NCBI RefSeq assembly: GCF_900111745.1
Contig: NZ_FOIJ01000008.1
Location: 124,001-188,000, forward strand
DNA: 64,000 nucleotides
Reading direction: 5' to 3'
Origin: Stigmatella erecta
GTDB lineage: Bacteria > Myxococcota > Myxococcia > Myxococcales > Myxococcaceae
The position numbers were made by a program, and so were the translations under genes. This document shows, one piece after another, positions 18,683-29,253 of the stretch (position 1 is its first letter; each line of letters opens with the position of its first letter). The notes under the pieces are model-generated. The model was not told where the DNA came from. It ran no database searches and saw only the letters and a list, made by a program, of their open reading frames with translations.

Positions 18683-19831
18683 GTGCGCGTGGCGATGACG
18701 GCCCTCCAGGTGCTGTTCTTCCTGCTGTTCCCCCTGCTGGCCATCCGCATGGGCGAGCGGTTCCGCATGGCCAAGATTCTGGGCCCGGTGACGCTCTGTT
18801 ATCTGGCGGGTTTCCTGTCCGCCAACCTGCCCGGGGTGAAGCTGTCCCAGGCCGCCTCGATGCAGGTGAGCGAAGTCGCGGTCCCGCTGGCCATCCCCCT
18901 GTTGCTGTTCTCCGCGAACGTGCGGGGGTGGCCGAAGCTCGCGCGGCCGTTGCTCATCTCCTTCAGCCTGGCGTGCGTCTCGGCCATCCTCGCCGCGGGC
19001 CTCGTCGGCTGGGGCTTCCGGGGGGAAACGCCCGAGTGGTGGAAGATCGCTGGCATGCTGGTGGGGGTGTACGTGGGCGGCACCGCCAACATGGCCGCCA
19101 TCGGGCGGGTGCTGGAGGCGCACCACGAGACCTTCATCCTGCTCAACACGGCGGACCTGGCCGCGGGGGGCGTCTACCTCATTTTCCTGCTCACCTTCGC
19201 GCAGCGGGTGCTGCTGCGCTTCATGCGGCCGTTCACCGCCCTGCCGCACCCCGAGCCCTTCGCGCACCCGGGGGAGTCCCTCGGCACCTGGACGAAGTCC
19301 CATCTGCGGGACATGGCCCTGGGGTTCGGGCTCTCGGTGGTTCTGGTGGCCGTGGGGCTTGGGGCCACGCTGCTCGTGTTCCAGAAGCTGGAGGCGGGCC
19401 CCGCGCTGCTCCTCATCACCACGCTGGGCATCGCCGTGTCCCTGTCCCGGCGCGTGCACGCGCTCGTGGGGACGTATGAGCTGGGGGAGTATGTGCTGCT
19501 CATCTTCTGCGTGGCCATGGGCTCCCTGGCCGACCTGCGGATGCTGAGCGGGGGCAGCGTCACGCTGCTGCTCTTCGTGGTGGCGGTGATGGGGCTGGCC
19601 ATCGTGCTGCACGTGGCGCTCTCGGCGCTGTTCCGCATCGACGTGGACAGCACGCTCGTGTGCTCGACGGCGACCATCTACGGCCCGGCCCTGATTGGCC
19701 CGGTGACGGCGGCCCTGCGCAACCGGGCCCTCGTGGGGCCGGGGCTCACCCTGGGGCTCGCGGGCCTGGCGCTGGGCAATTACCTGGGGCTCGCGACGGC
19801 CTGGGGCCTGCGCTGGCTGGCGGGGCCGTGA
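18683..19831 (+). CDS. DUF819-family integral membrane protein
   Basis: A 382-residue, very hydrophobic protein with about ten to twelve predicted transmembrane helices and the DUF819 (YjcL-like) motif VGVYVGGTANMAAIG. A C-terminal GPALIGPVTAALRNRALVGPG is also typical. The family resembles transporters, but its substrates are unknown. It starts 4 bp after the lyase stop, so the two are almost certainly co-translated; transport of a product or substrate of the lyase is a possibility. The start could be GTG 18683, GTG 18689 or ATG 18695; GAGG at 18677-18680 best suits 18689. Confidence 0.82.
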   Translation: MRVAMTALQVLFFLLFPLLAIRMGERFRMAKILGPVTLCYLAGFLSANLPGVKLSQAASMQVSEVAVPLAIPLLLFSANVRGWPKLARPLLISFSLACVSAILAAGLVGWGFRGETPEWWKIAGMLVGVYVGGTANMAAIGRVLEAHHETFILLNTADLAAGGVYLIFLLTFAQRVLLRFMRPFTALPHPEPFAHPGESLGTWTKSHLRDMALGFGLSVVLVAVGLGATLLVFQKLEAGPALLLITTLGIAVSLSRRVHALVGTYELGEYVLLIFCVAMGSLADLRMLSGGSVTLLLFVVAVMGLAIVLHVALSALFRIDVDSTLVCSTATIYGPALIGPVTAALRNRALVGPGLTLGLAGLALGNYLGLATAWGLRWLAGP

Positions 19832-19838
19832 GGCCGGG

Positions 19839-21500
19839 CTACTCGCGAGTCACCGCCCGGAGGATGAGCTCCCGGCGTTGCTCCAGCTGGCGCAGCGCCA
19901 GGGGCAGGGCAAGCCGGTAGAGCACGGCGTAGAGCCCGGCGCTCAGGGCAATCATCGCCACCGTCTGGAGCGTGGGGCCGGACTTGCCCGCGAGCTTCAT
20001 CGCCCAGCCGAAGGGCATGCTGCCCAGGGCGGCGGCAACGATGCCGAGCAGCGAGGCCATGAGGGGCAGCTTGTCCCGCCGCTGCAGGCTGGCGTGGAAC
20101 TTCACGGGAAAGTACAGCGACAGGAAGTTGCCCGCCGCCAGCGTCAGCGGCACCAGCGCGGCCACGGAGGCCATGGCGCACAGGAAGTCCACCCAGGAGC
20201 CGTGGCCGAAGTACACGCGGTAGAAGAGGCCCACGAGCAGCGCCATGCCCAGGCCCGCCACCCCCTGCACCAGGTTCTTGGCGCGCAGCACCTCCGCCAG
20301 GTCCACGGGCGCCGCCAGGAACACGGCGAAGCCCTGCCCGTCATAGGCGAAGGTGTTCTGCGAGAAGGTGGAGGAGATGACGATGGCGCCGTAGACGGCC
20401 AGCCCGCCCATCAGCCACGCGTCCGCGGAGTCCCCCAGCAGGTACGCGAAGAGCGCCCGCCCGGACAGGAGCTTCAGGAGGATGGCCAGCACGAAGGGCA
20501 CCGACAGGAGCAGCCGCGCCCGGGGGTTGCGCCACAGGTCCAGCGCCTCGCGCGCGACGAGCGTGCGGAACCGGCTGCCCGTCCGGGCGAAGGGGTTCCG
20601 GTCCCCGGAGTCCTTGCGCGCATGCCCCGCGCGCCCGGATTGGCGGTGGAAGCGCAGGAGCAGCCCGTACGCCACCGCCAGGCCCATCAGGGCGAACAGC
20701 CCCAGGCCGAAGGCCTCGGCCAGGGCGATGCGCACGTGCCCGTGGGCGAGCTGCCCCAGCGAGTCCCCGAAGAAGCCCGGCGGCACGCGGCTCAGCGCGA
20801 TGGCCGCGTTGATGATGAGGCTCATGTCCAGCGTGTCCATGCCCCCCGCCTCGCTCACGGCCGTCAGCCACGAGGTGTCGATGGGGGGGATGAGCGAGGC
20901 GGCCAGGAGGAACAGGGCGAAGCCGCCGCCGAGGATCTCCGCGCTGCGCTTCTCCCGGAGCACGTTGAGCACGGCGTGCAGCGCCACCCGGCTCCACGCG
21001 GCGCACAGCAGCGCGAACAGCGCGTAGTTCACGGCCGCGAGCCAGGGCGCCCGGAGCCCGTTCACGGAGGCATAGCCCAGGGCCGCCCCCGTCAGCGGCG
21101 CGTAGAAGACGAGCGCCCGGGGCTCGAAGAGGCTGGCCACGGTGGAGGCGATGAGCAGCCGGAAGGGGGAGATGGGGAAGGCGGCGTAGCGGCTCAGCTC
21201 CGAGTGGTCATCCACCCCCGCGGACAAGAGGGGCCAGGCCACCCACACCGCCGCCGTGACGAAGCACAGCAGGTTGAGCAGGAAGTAGGGCCACACGTTG
21301 CTCGAGGCCACGGGCCGCCACCGCATGAGCCCGAAGAAGACGAGCCCGAAGAAGGCGGCCGGGGCGCTGGAGAGCAGGAACGTGGCCACCGCCAGCAGCC
21401 GGTGGGGGCGCCCCGAGCCCCGGTTGAGGCCGATCTGAAGCCGCAGGCCCCACAGGAGCCCCAGGTGCCGGAAGAAGCCGGGCGCGCGGGGCGGGCTCAC
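19839..21500 (-). CDS. ABC-2-type exporter permease
   Basis: A 553-residue membrane protein with many hydrophobic segments, including two long clusters separated by a charged cytoplasmic loop (HRQSGRAGHARKDSGDRNP). It resembles large ABC-2-type permeases without a fused ATPase. The GTG start overlaps the stop of the ATPase gene by 4 bp, so the pair is translationally coupled. Substrate unknown. It converges with the DUF819 gene, 7 bp apart. Confidence 0.82.
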   Translation of the reverse strand: MSPPRAPGFFRHLGLLWGLRLQIGLNRGSGRPHRLLAVATFLLSSAPAAFFGLVFFGLMRWRPVASSNVWPYFLLNLLCFVTAAVWVAWPLLSAGVDDHSELSRYAAFPISPFRLLIASTVASLFEPRALVFYAPLTGAALGYASVNGLRAPWLAAVNYALFALLCAAWSRVALHAVLNVLREKRSAEILGGGFALFLLAASLIPPIDTSWLTAVSEAGGMDTLDMSLIINAAIALSRVPPGFFGDSLGQLAHGHVRIALAEAFGLGLFALMGLAVAYGLLLRFHRQSGRAGHARKDSGDRNPFARTGSRFRTLVAREALDLWRNPRARLLLSVPFVLAILLKLLSGRALFAYLLGDSADAWLMGGLAVYGAIVISSTFSQNTFAYDGQGFAVFLAAPVDLAEVLRAKNLVQGVAGLGMALLVGLFYRVYFGHGSWVDFLCAMASVAALVPLTLAAGNFLSLYFPVKFHASLQRRDKLPLMASLLGIVAAALGSMPFGWAMKLAGKSGPTLQTVAMIALSAGLYAVLYRLALPLALRQLEQRRELILRAVTRE

Positions 21501-22315
21501 GCGGACTCCTTGCGCGGGGCCGCCGCCTCGCCGGGCGCCTCCCCATAGAAGGAGAGGCGGGCGTTGCGCGCGGCGGGCACGGCGATGAGCTTCTCGAAGA
21601 GGGCCTCCAGCGAGCCGGTGCCGTGGCGGCCCAGCAGCTCGCCCACGGGCCCCTGGTCCAGCATCCTCCCGCCGCGCAGGATGCCCGCGTGGGTGGCCAG
21701 CCGCTCGGCGATCTCCAGCACGTGCGTGGTGAGCAGCAGCGTCACCCCCCGGCGGCTCAGCTCGCGCAGCAGCTCCCGGATGACGCCCGCGGCCAGCACG
21801 TCGATGCCCTCGAAGGGCTCGTCCAGGAACACCAGCTCCGGGGCGTGGATCAGCGCCGCGGCGATGGCGAGCCGCCGCCGCATGCCCTTGGAGTACTCGG
21901 CCACGAGCGCGCCCGCCTTGTACGTGAGCTCCGTGAGCTCCAGCAGCTCCGCGGCGCGCGCGGCCGCCTCATCCCCCTCCAGGCCATACATGCGCCCGCA
22001 GAAGGTGAGGTACTGGCGCCCGGTGAGCCGCTCGAAGAGGCTCAGCTCCTCGGGCACCATGCCGATGCGGCTCTTCACCTCAAGGGGGTGCCGCACCGCG
22101 TCCAGGCCCAGCAGCTCGATGGCGCCCGCATCCGGGCCGTACACGCCGGTGAGCAGCGCCAGCGAGGTGGACTTCCCCGCGCCATTGGGACCGAGGTAGG
22201 CGTAGAAGGCGCCCCGGGGAATCTGGAGATCCAACCCGTTGAGCGCCGTGAAGCTCCCGAAGCGTTTGATGAGCCCTCGGGCGTTGACGGCCAGGGCCGT
22301 GGGGGAGTGCGGCAT
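21497..22315 (-). CDS. ABC transporter ATP-binding protein
   Basis: A 272-residue ATPase. Walker A is GPNGAGKST (about residues 44-52), the signature is EYSKGMRRRLAIAAAL (the LSGGQ variant seen in ABC-2 exporters) and Walker B is ELVFLDEPFEGID, followed by the H-loop LLLTTHVLE. It is of the CcmA/NatA type that drives export through the downstream permease, which it overlaps by 4 bp. Confidence 0.92.
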   Translation of the reverse strand: MPHSPTALAVNARGLIKRFGSFTALNGLDLQIPRGAFYAYLGPNGAGKSTSLALLTGVYGPDAGAIELLGLDAVRHPLEVKSRIGMVPEELSLFERLTGRQYLTFCGRMYGLEGDEAAARAAELLELTELTYKAGALVAEYSKGMRRRLAIAAALIHAPELVFLDEPFEGIDVLAAGVIRELLRELSRRGVTLLLTTHVLEIAERLATHAGILRGGRMLDQGPVGELLGRHGTGSLEALFEKLIAVPAARNARLSFYGEAPGEAAAPRKESA

Positions 22316-22367
22316 GGGTGGCCGGAAGTCTCGGCCGGCCGTGCCCTGCGCGGCAATCCCCCTCGCC

Positions 22368-22745
22368 TCAGTGCATCAGGGACATCTCGGGCGGGCCGAC
22401 GATCTGCTGCACCGTCATGCGCACCTTGTCCAGGTCCACCGGCTTGGAGATGTAGCCGGCGGCGCCGACCAGCTCCGCTTCCCATTCGAAGCCGTAGCCG
22501 GAGATGATGATGATGGGCAGCCCGCGCGCCCGGGGCATCTTCTTGAGCGCGTCCAGGAGGCCCCAGCCGCTCATCACGGGCATCCGCAAATCCAACAACA
22601 CCGCGCCGGGCATGTCGCCTTCGAGCAGGTCCAGGGCCTCGCGGCCGTTGGCCGCTTGAACGGTGCGATAGCCCAGTTCTTCCAGGGCATCGCAGATGAG
22701 CGTGCGGTGGCTCGCGTCGTCGTCGACGACCAGGATGTGAGACAT
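22368..22745 (-). CDS. Single-domain response regulator
   Basis: A 125-residue CheY-like receiver with no output domain. The acidic pocket is VVDDDAS, the phosphoacceptor Asp is in VLLDLRMP, the conserved Ser is in IIISGYG and the Lys is in YISKPVD. No partner kinase gene is adjacent; the orphan hybrid-free kinase at 40826 is a remote candidate only. It begins on its own and is followed 52 bp later by the ABC genes on the same strand. Confidence 0.92.
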   Translation of the reverse strand: MSHILVVDDDASHRTLICDALEELGYRTVQAANGREALDLLEGDMPGAVLLDLRMPVMSGWGLLDALKKMPRARGLPIIIISGYGFEWEAELVGAAGYISKPVDLDKVRMTVQQIVGPPEMSLMH

Positions 22746-22881
22746 GGTGGTGCCTCGGTCAGACAGCCAGTGGGGGTTGGCGTGATTCTATGGACCGCAA
22801 CATGGGATCTCCCTTTGAAATACGGAAGGGGGGGATCCGTTTTTCAACAGGTTTCGGCCCGGGAACCATGCACTTTCCGGG

Positions 22882-23808
22882 CTAGAGTGCCCCGTAGAGC
22901 CGCAGGGCGTTCTGTCCCAGGATTCCCGCCTCCACCTCCGCCCCCAGGCGCAAGCCTAGCAGGGTTTTCAGCTCGCGGTCCCAAGCATAGGGCAGGTTGG
23001 GAAAGTCCGTCCCATAGAGGATGCGCTCGGGGCGTACCTCCAGCGTCCTGCGGGGCAGCGCGATCGGGAAGTAGTCCGCCACCGCCATGGTGGTGTCCAG
23101 CCAGAGCGTGTCGTAGCGCTCCAGCAGGCGCTCGTAGCCCCCGAACTCGTCCGCCCCCAGGTGGGGAACGCACAGCTTCAGGCGGGGGTGGTCCCGGAGC
23201 ACCCGCTCCACCCGCTCCGCCGAGCAGAGCGCATGGGGCTCGCACCTATAATGAGGGCTGGAGGGCTCGCGCCCCGCGTGCATGACGAGGGGCCGCCCCG
23301 CCTCGGCGCACGCCGCGTACACCTCGTGGAGCGCGGGATCATCCGGGGCGAAGCACTGGACGTGGCAGTGCAGCTTCACCCCCTGGAGCCCCGCGGCGAA
23401 CGCCTCCGCGAGGATGTCCCGGGCGCCCTCTTCGCCGGGCAGCACCGTGGCCAGGCCCACCACGCGCGGCTCGGCGCGCATGACTTCCGCCAGATAGGCG
23501 TTGAGGAACCGGGCCATGCCCGGCTTGTGCGCGTAGTGCAGCGCCACCACCCGGCTCACCCCGCGCGACAGCAGGAAGTCCAACACCTGGGGGGTGTGCA
23601 GCTTGTAGCGGATGGGCCAGCCGTACTTCTCGAACCACCGCCAGATGGCCTCGAAGACGCCGTCCGGGAACAGGTGGACGTGGGCATCCACCACCGGGGG
23701 CAGCCCCTCGGGCAGCCGGGGCCCCTCCGCATCGTTCAGGGCGGGCAGGGGCGCTCCCAGCCACGCGCGGGCGGGACCGAGGCAAGCGGGGACATCGCCG
23801 GCGGACAT
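22882..23808 (-). CDS. Amidohydrolase_2-family metal-dependent hydrolase
   Basis: A 308-residue TIM-barrel hydrolase of the ACMSD/amidohydrolase_2 type. Metal ligands in order are DAHVHLFPDG (HxH), KLHCHVQC, VMHAGRE, CVPHLGAD and the catalytic Asp in ILYGTDFPNLPYAWD. It is of normal length for decarboxylases and lactonases of this group; the substrate is not predictable. It follows a small gene by 12 bp, so the two probably form an operon. Confidence 0.88.
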   Translation of the reverse strand: MSAGDVPACLGPARAWLGAPLPALNDAEGPRLPEGLPPVVDAHVHLFPDGVFEAIWRWFEKYGWPIRYKLHTPQVLDFLLSRGVSRVVALHYAHKPGMARFLNAYLAEVMRAEPRVVGLATVLPGEEGARDILAEAFAAGLQGVKLHCHVQCFAPDDPALHEVYAACAEAGRPLVMHAGREPSSPHYRCEPHALCSAERVERVLRDHPRLKLCVPHLGADEFGGYERLLERYDTLWLDTTMAVADYFPIALPRRTLEVRPERILYGTDFPNLPYAWDRELKTLLGLRLGAEVEAGILGQNALRLYGAL

Positions 23809-23820
23809 GGGCGGCCTCCG

Positions 23821-24051
23821 CTACTCCTTCTTCGGAGGGGAGGCCGGCTCCTGATCCAACCGCCGCAGCAGGTGGTTCTGCTGAGAGTAGCCCTGCCGCT
23901 CCAGCCGCTGGGCCTCGATGAGGTCCGCGACCTTGGCGCACACCTGGCCCAAGGTCCGGAGGGACTCGGCGAGCAACTTCTCCATCTGCGCCTGGGGCTC
24001 CTCACCTGGGCGGATGGCTCTGTCGCGGCGGAAGAGCAGGGGCAACTTCAT
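23821..24051 (-). CDS. Small hypothetical protein, helical
   Basis: A 76-residue protein with no recognised family. The middle (EKLLAESLRTLGQVCAKVADLIEAQRLERQ) has a heptad-like pattern and is predicted helical or coiled-coil; the tail is Pro/Lys-rich (EPASPPKKE). ATG 24051 is the sensible start. It sits 12 bp upstream of the amidohydrolase on the same strand, which supports its being a real gene. Confidence 0.6.
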   Translation of the reverse strand: MKLPLLFRRDRAIRPGEEPQAQMEKLLAESLRTLGQVCAKVADLIEAQRLERQGYSQQNHLLRRLDQEPASPPKKE

Positions 24052-24268
24052 CCGCCTCAATCTAGGGGATGTGTCGCGCCGGTGCCACCCGGCTGCCCTC
24101 GCGTCGCAGGGCCGCTGTAGGTGCCGCGACAAGTCGATCTCAACAGATTTACAAAGCGGCAAATTTACGAAACTGGCCTTTGAGTGGTCTTATCCCCTCG
24201 AAAAGCCCGGTGGGAGGGCTGCCAAGGGCCCGAATCGCTTGGGGTTTGACGAATTTTCAAGTGGGGGG

Positions 24269-24297
24269 GTGACGCGAAGTTAATTCGTGCTTAGAGT
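24269..24297 (+). promoter_or_regulatory. Candidate sigma-70 promoter
   Basis: GTGACG (24269-24274) and TAGAGT (24292-24297) are 17 bp apart, each matching 4 of 6 consensus positions, 35 bp upstream of the 90-residue gene. The rest of the 280-bp gap 24052-24331 is AT-richer than average but shows no gene. Confidence 0.35.
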
Positions 24298-24331
24298 CTG
24301 GCCATCCCACTTAACGAACTGGGGACTGCGC

Positions 24332-24604
24332 ATGGCTTACGACGGCGAGCTGGTGAAGATGCAGAATGGTCGCTGGGCGCGGTTCCAGCGATGCCGGATG
24401 TTCCGCTCCGATGGGGAGGAGGCCGGCGAGACGATGTTGCTCATCGCGGTGGAGCTCGATGAGCGTTACCAAGGGCTGCTGGACGAGGTGGAAGACTCGC
24501 TGGCCCAGTACCGGCGTCAGGGCATTCCGGTGCAGGTCCAGATGCACCCGGACGCCCAGGGCGTCACCCTCCAGCCCGGTGCCGCGGCAGAGAGCCTTCA
24601 CTGA
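24332..24604 (+). CDS. Small hypothetical protein (90 aa)
   Basis: No family recognised. The sequence starts MAYDGELVKMQNGRWARFQ, continues with a strand-rich MLLIAVELDERY, then a helix GLLDEVEDSLAQYRRQG and a strand IPVQVQMHP, suggesting a compact alpha/beta fold. The codon pattern fits the genome. It is a single gene, followed by a UUCG hairpin and a perfect intrinsic terminator, so it is likely a well-expressed short transcript. Confidence 0.65.
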   Translation: MAYDGELVKMQNGRWARFQRCRMFRSDGEEAGETMLLIAVELDERYQGLLDEVEDSLAQYRRQGIPVQVQMHPDAQGVTLQPGAAAESLH

Positions 24605-24605
24605 G

Positions 24606-24629
24606 GCGTCTGTCCTTCGGGACAGGCGC
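24606..24629 (+). other. UUCG-tetraloop hairpin
   Basis: GCGTCTGTCC and GGACAGGCGC pair around a TTCG loop closed by C-G, the very stable UUCG tetraloop. It begins 2 bp after the stop codon at 24604. There is no T-run, so it looks like a 3'-end stabiliser rather than the terminator itself. Confidence 0.6.
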
Positions 24630-24653
24630 AGTGTTGACTGTTGAAAACCTCAG

Positions 24654-24690
24654 GGCCCCGCGTCTTTTCTGACGCGGGGCCTTGTCTTTT
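24654..24690. terminator. Strong intrinsic terminator between convergent genes
   Basis: GGCCCCGCGTC and GACGCGGGGCC form a perfect 11-bp stem with a six-base loop, followed on the plus strand by TTGTCTTTT. It lies between convergent genes ending at 24604 and 24721 and may serve both, though the T-run favours the plus strand. Confidence 0.88.
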
Positions 24691-24720
24691 ACAACGCGGC
24701 GCGGCCAAGCCCTGGATTTT

Positions 24721-25509
24721 TCAGGTGTGGAGCTGAAAAAACCGCTCGGCGTTCTCGCACGCCACCCGGCGCACCACCCGTTCGGAAAGATTGGCCTTGG
24801 CGAGCAGCCGCGCCAGCCGGGCGAGGCCCAGGATGTCGCCCGCCCCATCCCCGGCATCGGAGTTGAGCAGCAGCCGCTCGCTGCCCAGCTTTCGCACCAG
24901 CACCACGGCCCGCTCGGCCTTGAGCGCCTCCGGGTGCAGCGTCAGCCCCGCCCAGTGGCCGCAGCCCAGGATGGGCCCCACCGTGCGCGCCGTGGCGTGA
25001 TCCACCAGCACCCGCGAGGGCAGGTTGCCCGCGGTGCGCAGCAGCGTGAGGATGCGCCGGGTGTGGCGCTCCTTGTCCTGGGTGGGTGTGTGGACCACCA
25101 CCCGGAGCTTGAGCCGCCGGGCCAGCGCGAGCTGCTCCAGGAAGGCCTCCTCCTCCTCCTCGCCGCCCCCGTGCAGCCCCGTCTCGCCCAGGGCCACCAC
25201 GCGCCCTCCCTGGAAGTAATCCGGCAGGCTGGCGAGCACCTCGGACAGCCCGCGCCGGGGGATGCAGCGCGGGTGGACGCCCAGCGCGGCGTAGGCGCGG
25301 ATGCCCAGCCGCTCCAGCCGGGGCAGCTGCTTGCCCACCAGGGCGTCAAAGTGCAGCCGCAGCGCCTTGGGGGTGGGCTCCGCGAAGTGGTGGGCCACCA
25401 CCAAGGCCCGCTCCACCCCGAAGAAGCGCATGGACTCGAGATCCTGGTCGCTCAAGGACTCGGGATGGAGGTGCGCATCGAAGAGGGGCAACAGCTCGGG
25501 CACGGCCAC
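24721..25509 (-). CDS. TatD-family metal-dependent hydrolase
   Basis: A 262-residue TIM-barrel hydrolase of the TatD group (metal-dependent nucleases). Metal ligands in order are FDAHLHPES (HxH), VALGETGLHG (Glu), VVVHTPTQD (His), VLVDHATA (His) and LLNSDAGDG (Asp). The loop GGGEEEEEAF is unusually acidic. The start is GTG 25509; no upstream ATG exists. It is a single gene. Confidence 0.82.
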   Translation of the reverse strand: MAVPELLPLFDAHLHPESLSDQDLESMRFFGVERALVVAHHFAEPTPKALRLHFDALVGKQLPRLERLGIRAYAALGVHPRCIPRRGLSEVLASLPDYFQGGRVVALGETGLHGGGEEEEEAFLEQLALARRLKLRVVVHTPTQDKERHTRRILTLLRTAGNLPSRVLVDHATARTVGPILGCGHWAGLTLHPEALKAERAVVLVRKLGSERLLLNSDAGDGAGDILGLARLARLLAKANLSERVVRRVACENAERFFQLHT

Positions 25510-25638
25510 CTCACTTCACGGCTGGGTGGGATTCCCCCCCTCCCAGAGAAATTTCAGCGTGATAGAAGTTTTGAACTTGAACGGCTGTAAGAATCCAGAC
25601 AGAGTGGAAACATCAGGCGTCGCCCACCGGGGTAGGTT

Positions 25639-25809
25639 ATGAGCACCACCGCCGTCAAGCCCGCGCAGTGTCCGCCGGCCCAGGAGCAGGAAATCAAGGT
25701 GTTCTTCAAGCCGCGCTTCGGCATCCGGGTCGTAGCGGGCGGTTTATCCGTGGATGTTCGGACCGGGCCGGAAGGGGACAAGGAGAAGTCCGAGCCCTCC
25801 CACGGTTGA
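25639..25809 (+). CDS. Small hypothetical protein (56 aa) upstream of glmU
   Basis: The reading frame runs ATG 25639 to TGA 25809. The product begins MSTTAVKPAQCPPAQEQ, has a central strand-rich part (IKVFFKPRFGIRVVAGG, LSVDVRTG) and ends in a charged tail (DKEKSEPSHG). A GGGGTAGG stretch lies just upstream of the ATG. Third-position GC is high. The stop codon overlaps the -35 element proposed for glmU. No function recognised. Confidence 0.5.
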   Translation: MSTTAVKPAQCPPAQEQEIKVFFKPRFGIRVVAGGLSVDVRTGPEGDKEKSEPSHG

Positions 25810-25834
25810 CGATCCCTGCAGTGCTCCTTATTTC
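25806..25834 (+). promoter_or_regulatory. Candidate glmU promoter giving a leaderless transcript
   Basis: TTGACG (25806-25811, 5 of 6 matches) and TATTTC (25829-25834, 3 of 6) are 17 bp apart. The glmU ATG at 25843 lies nine bases past the -10, close to where transcription would begin, and no Shine-Dalgarno sequence precedes it. Confidence 0.45.
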
Positions 25835-25842
25835 TGCGCCGC

Positions 25843-27231
25843 ATGTCCTCTCCCCTCGCGGCGGTGGTTCTGTGTGCCGGCAAGGGCACCCGGATGAAGT
25901 CGGAGAAGGCCAAAGTCCTTCACCCCATCCTGGGCAAGCCCCTTTGCGCCTATCCTTTGAAGCGTGCCCTGGAACTGGGCGCCTCTCCGCTGGTGCCCGT
26001 CGTTGGCCACCAGGCCTCTGAAGTCGAGAAGGCCATCCGGGCGAACTTCCCGGCGGCCACCCTGCGCTTCGCGCTCCAGAAGGAGCAGCGGGGCACCGCG
26101 GACGCGGTCCGCTCGGCGGAAGGGGCGCTGAAGGAGTTCTCCGGCCGCGTGCTCATCCTCTACGGGGATGTGCCGCTGCTTCGCCGCGAGACGCTGGAGG
26201 CGCTCGTCGCCGCGCACGAGGCGGGCAAGGGGCCGCTGTCGCTGGTGGCCACCACGCTGGAGGACCCCACCGGCTACGGGCGCGTCATCCGCGAGGGCGG
26301 CAAGGTGACGCGCATCGTGGAGCACAAGGACTGCACCCCGGAGCAGCGCGCGGTGCGCGAGTGCAACGCGGGCATCTACCTGGTGGAGTCGTCCTTCCTG
26401 TGGCGGGCGCTCGCGGAGATCCGCCCGCAGAACGCCCAGGGCGAGTACTACCTGACGGACCTGGTGGAGATGGCGGCGCGGCAGGGGCCGGTGGCCTCCA
26501 TCGGCGCGGACGCCACCGAGACCGCCGGGGTGAACGACCGGGTGGAGCTCTCGGCGCGCGCCCGGGTGATGCAGCAGCGCATCAACGAGCACCACATGCG
26601 CGCGGGCGTCAGCCTGCAGGACCCGGCCACCACCTTCATCGACGAGGACGTGACGATCGGCGCCGACACCGAGCTGGGCCCGCTGGTGAGCCTGTCGGCC
26701 GGCACCGTGGTGGGGCGCAACGTCACCATCGGCCAGGGCAGCGTGCTGAGTGCCTCCCGCGTGGCGGATGGCACCACCATCAAGCCCTACTCGGTGTTCG
26801 AGGAGGCCCAGGTGGGCGAGCGCTGCGTCATCGGCCCCTTCTCGCGCCTGCGGCCGGGCACGGAGCTGTCGGAGGAGGTGCACCTGGGTAACTTCGTCGA
26901 GACGAAGAAGGCGGTGATCGGCAAGGGCTCCAAGGCCAATCACCTGGCGTACCTGGGCGATGCGAAGATCGGCTCCAAGGTGAACGTCGGCGCGGGCACC
27001 ATCACCTGCAACTACGACGGGGTGAACAAGCACCTCACCGAGCTGGGGGACGGGGTGTTCATCGGCTCGGACACACAGCTGGTCGCCCCAGTGTCCGTGG
27101 GCGACGGTGCGTATGTCGGTGCGGGCACTACCGTGACGAAAAATGTACCGCCTGGAAGCCTCGCCGTCTCCCGATCTCCACAGGTGAACAAGGAGGGTTG
27201 GGTGGCCCGGAAGAAGGAAAAACAGGGCTAA
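25843..27231 (+). CDS. glmU: Bifunctional GlmU (GlcN-1-P acetyltransferase / GlcNAc-1-P uridyltransferase)
   Basis: A 462-residue cytoplasmic enzyme making UDP-GlcNAc. The N-terminal uridyltransferase carries [11 protein letters not shown] (about residues 10-20) and the GDVPLL Mg site. The C-terminal left-handed beta-helix shows hexapeptide repeats, with [14 protein letters not shown] and NYDGVNKH forming the acetyltransferase site. It has the family's normal length with a Lys-rich tail (ARKKEKQG). glmS follows 158 bp later, so the two consecutive steps around UDP-GlcNAc are adjacent. Confidence 0.97.
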   Translation: MSSPLAAVVLCAGKGTRMKSEKAKVLHPILGKPLCAYPLKRALELGASPLVPVVGHQASEVEKAIRANFPAATLRFALQKEQRGTADAVRSAEGALKEFSGRVLILYGDVPLLRRETLEALVAAHEAGKGPLSLVATTLEDPTGYGRVIREGGKVTRIVEHKDCTPEQRAVRECNAGIYLVESSFLWRALAEIRPQNAQGEYYLTDLVEMAARQGPVASIGADATETAGVNDRVELSARARVMQQRINEHHMRAGVSLQDPATTFIDEDVTIGADTELGPLVSLSAGTVVGRNVTIGQGSVLSASRVADGTTIKPYSVFEEAQVGERCVIGPFSRLRPGTELSEEVHLGNFVETKKAVIGKGSKANHLAYLGDAKIGSKVNVGAGTITCNYDGVNKHLTELGDGVFIGSDTQLVAPVSVGDGAYVGAGTTVTKNVPPGSLAVSRSPQVNKEGWVARKKEKQG

Positions 27232-27243
27232 ATCTAGGAATTT

Positions 27244-27266
27244 CGGGCGGTTAGGTGGACCGCCCG
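27244..27266 (+). other. Hairpin in the glmU-glmS gap
   Basis: CGGGCGGT and ACCGCCCG pair perfectly with a seven-base loop, 12 bp after the glmU stop. No T-run follows, so it may be a pause, a processing site or a Rho-independent terminator of low strength. It is not a glmS ribozyme: the conserved ribozyme core is absent. Confidence 0.4.
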
Positions 27267-27389
27267 GGCTGCGCTAGGATGTGGCGCGGCTCTTGCTCAG
27301 AAGTTGGTCGCAGCGCAGCGTGACAGTGGTTCGGGAAGCCCACGGATCATCCCGATGGGCGAGGGCGTGAGAAGGAGAGGTTCATTCAT

Positions 27390-29225
<1,836 letters not shown>

Positions 29226-29253
29226 CCCCCGGCCTCACGGCACAGGGGTGACA

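Noticed and set aside
27232-27389. Possible glmS ribozyme or riboswitch upstream of glmS
   Set aside because: Only a simple hairpin is present; the conserved glmS ribozyme core and double pseudoknot are not recognisable.
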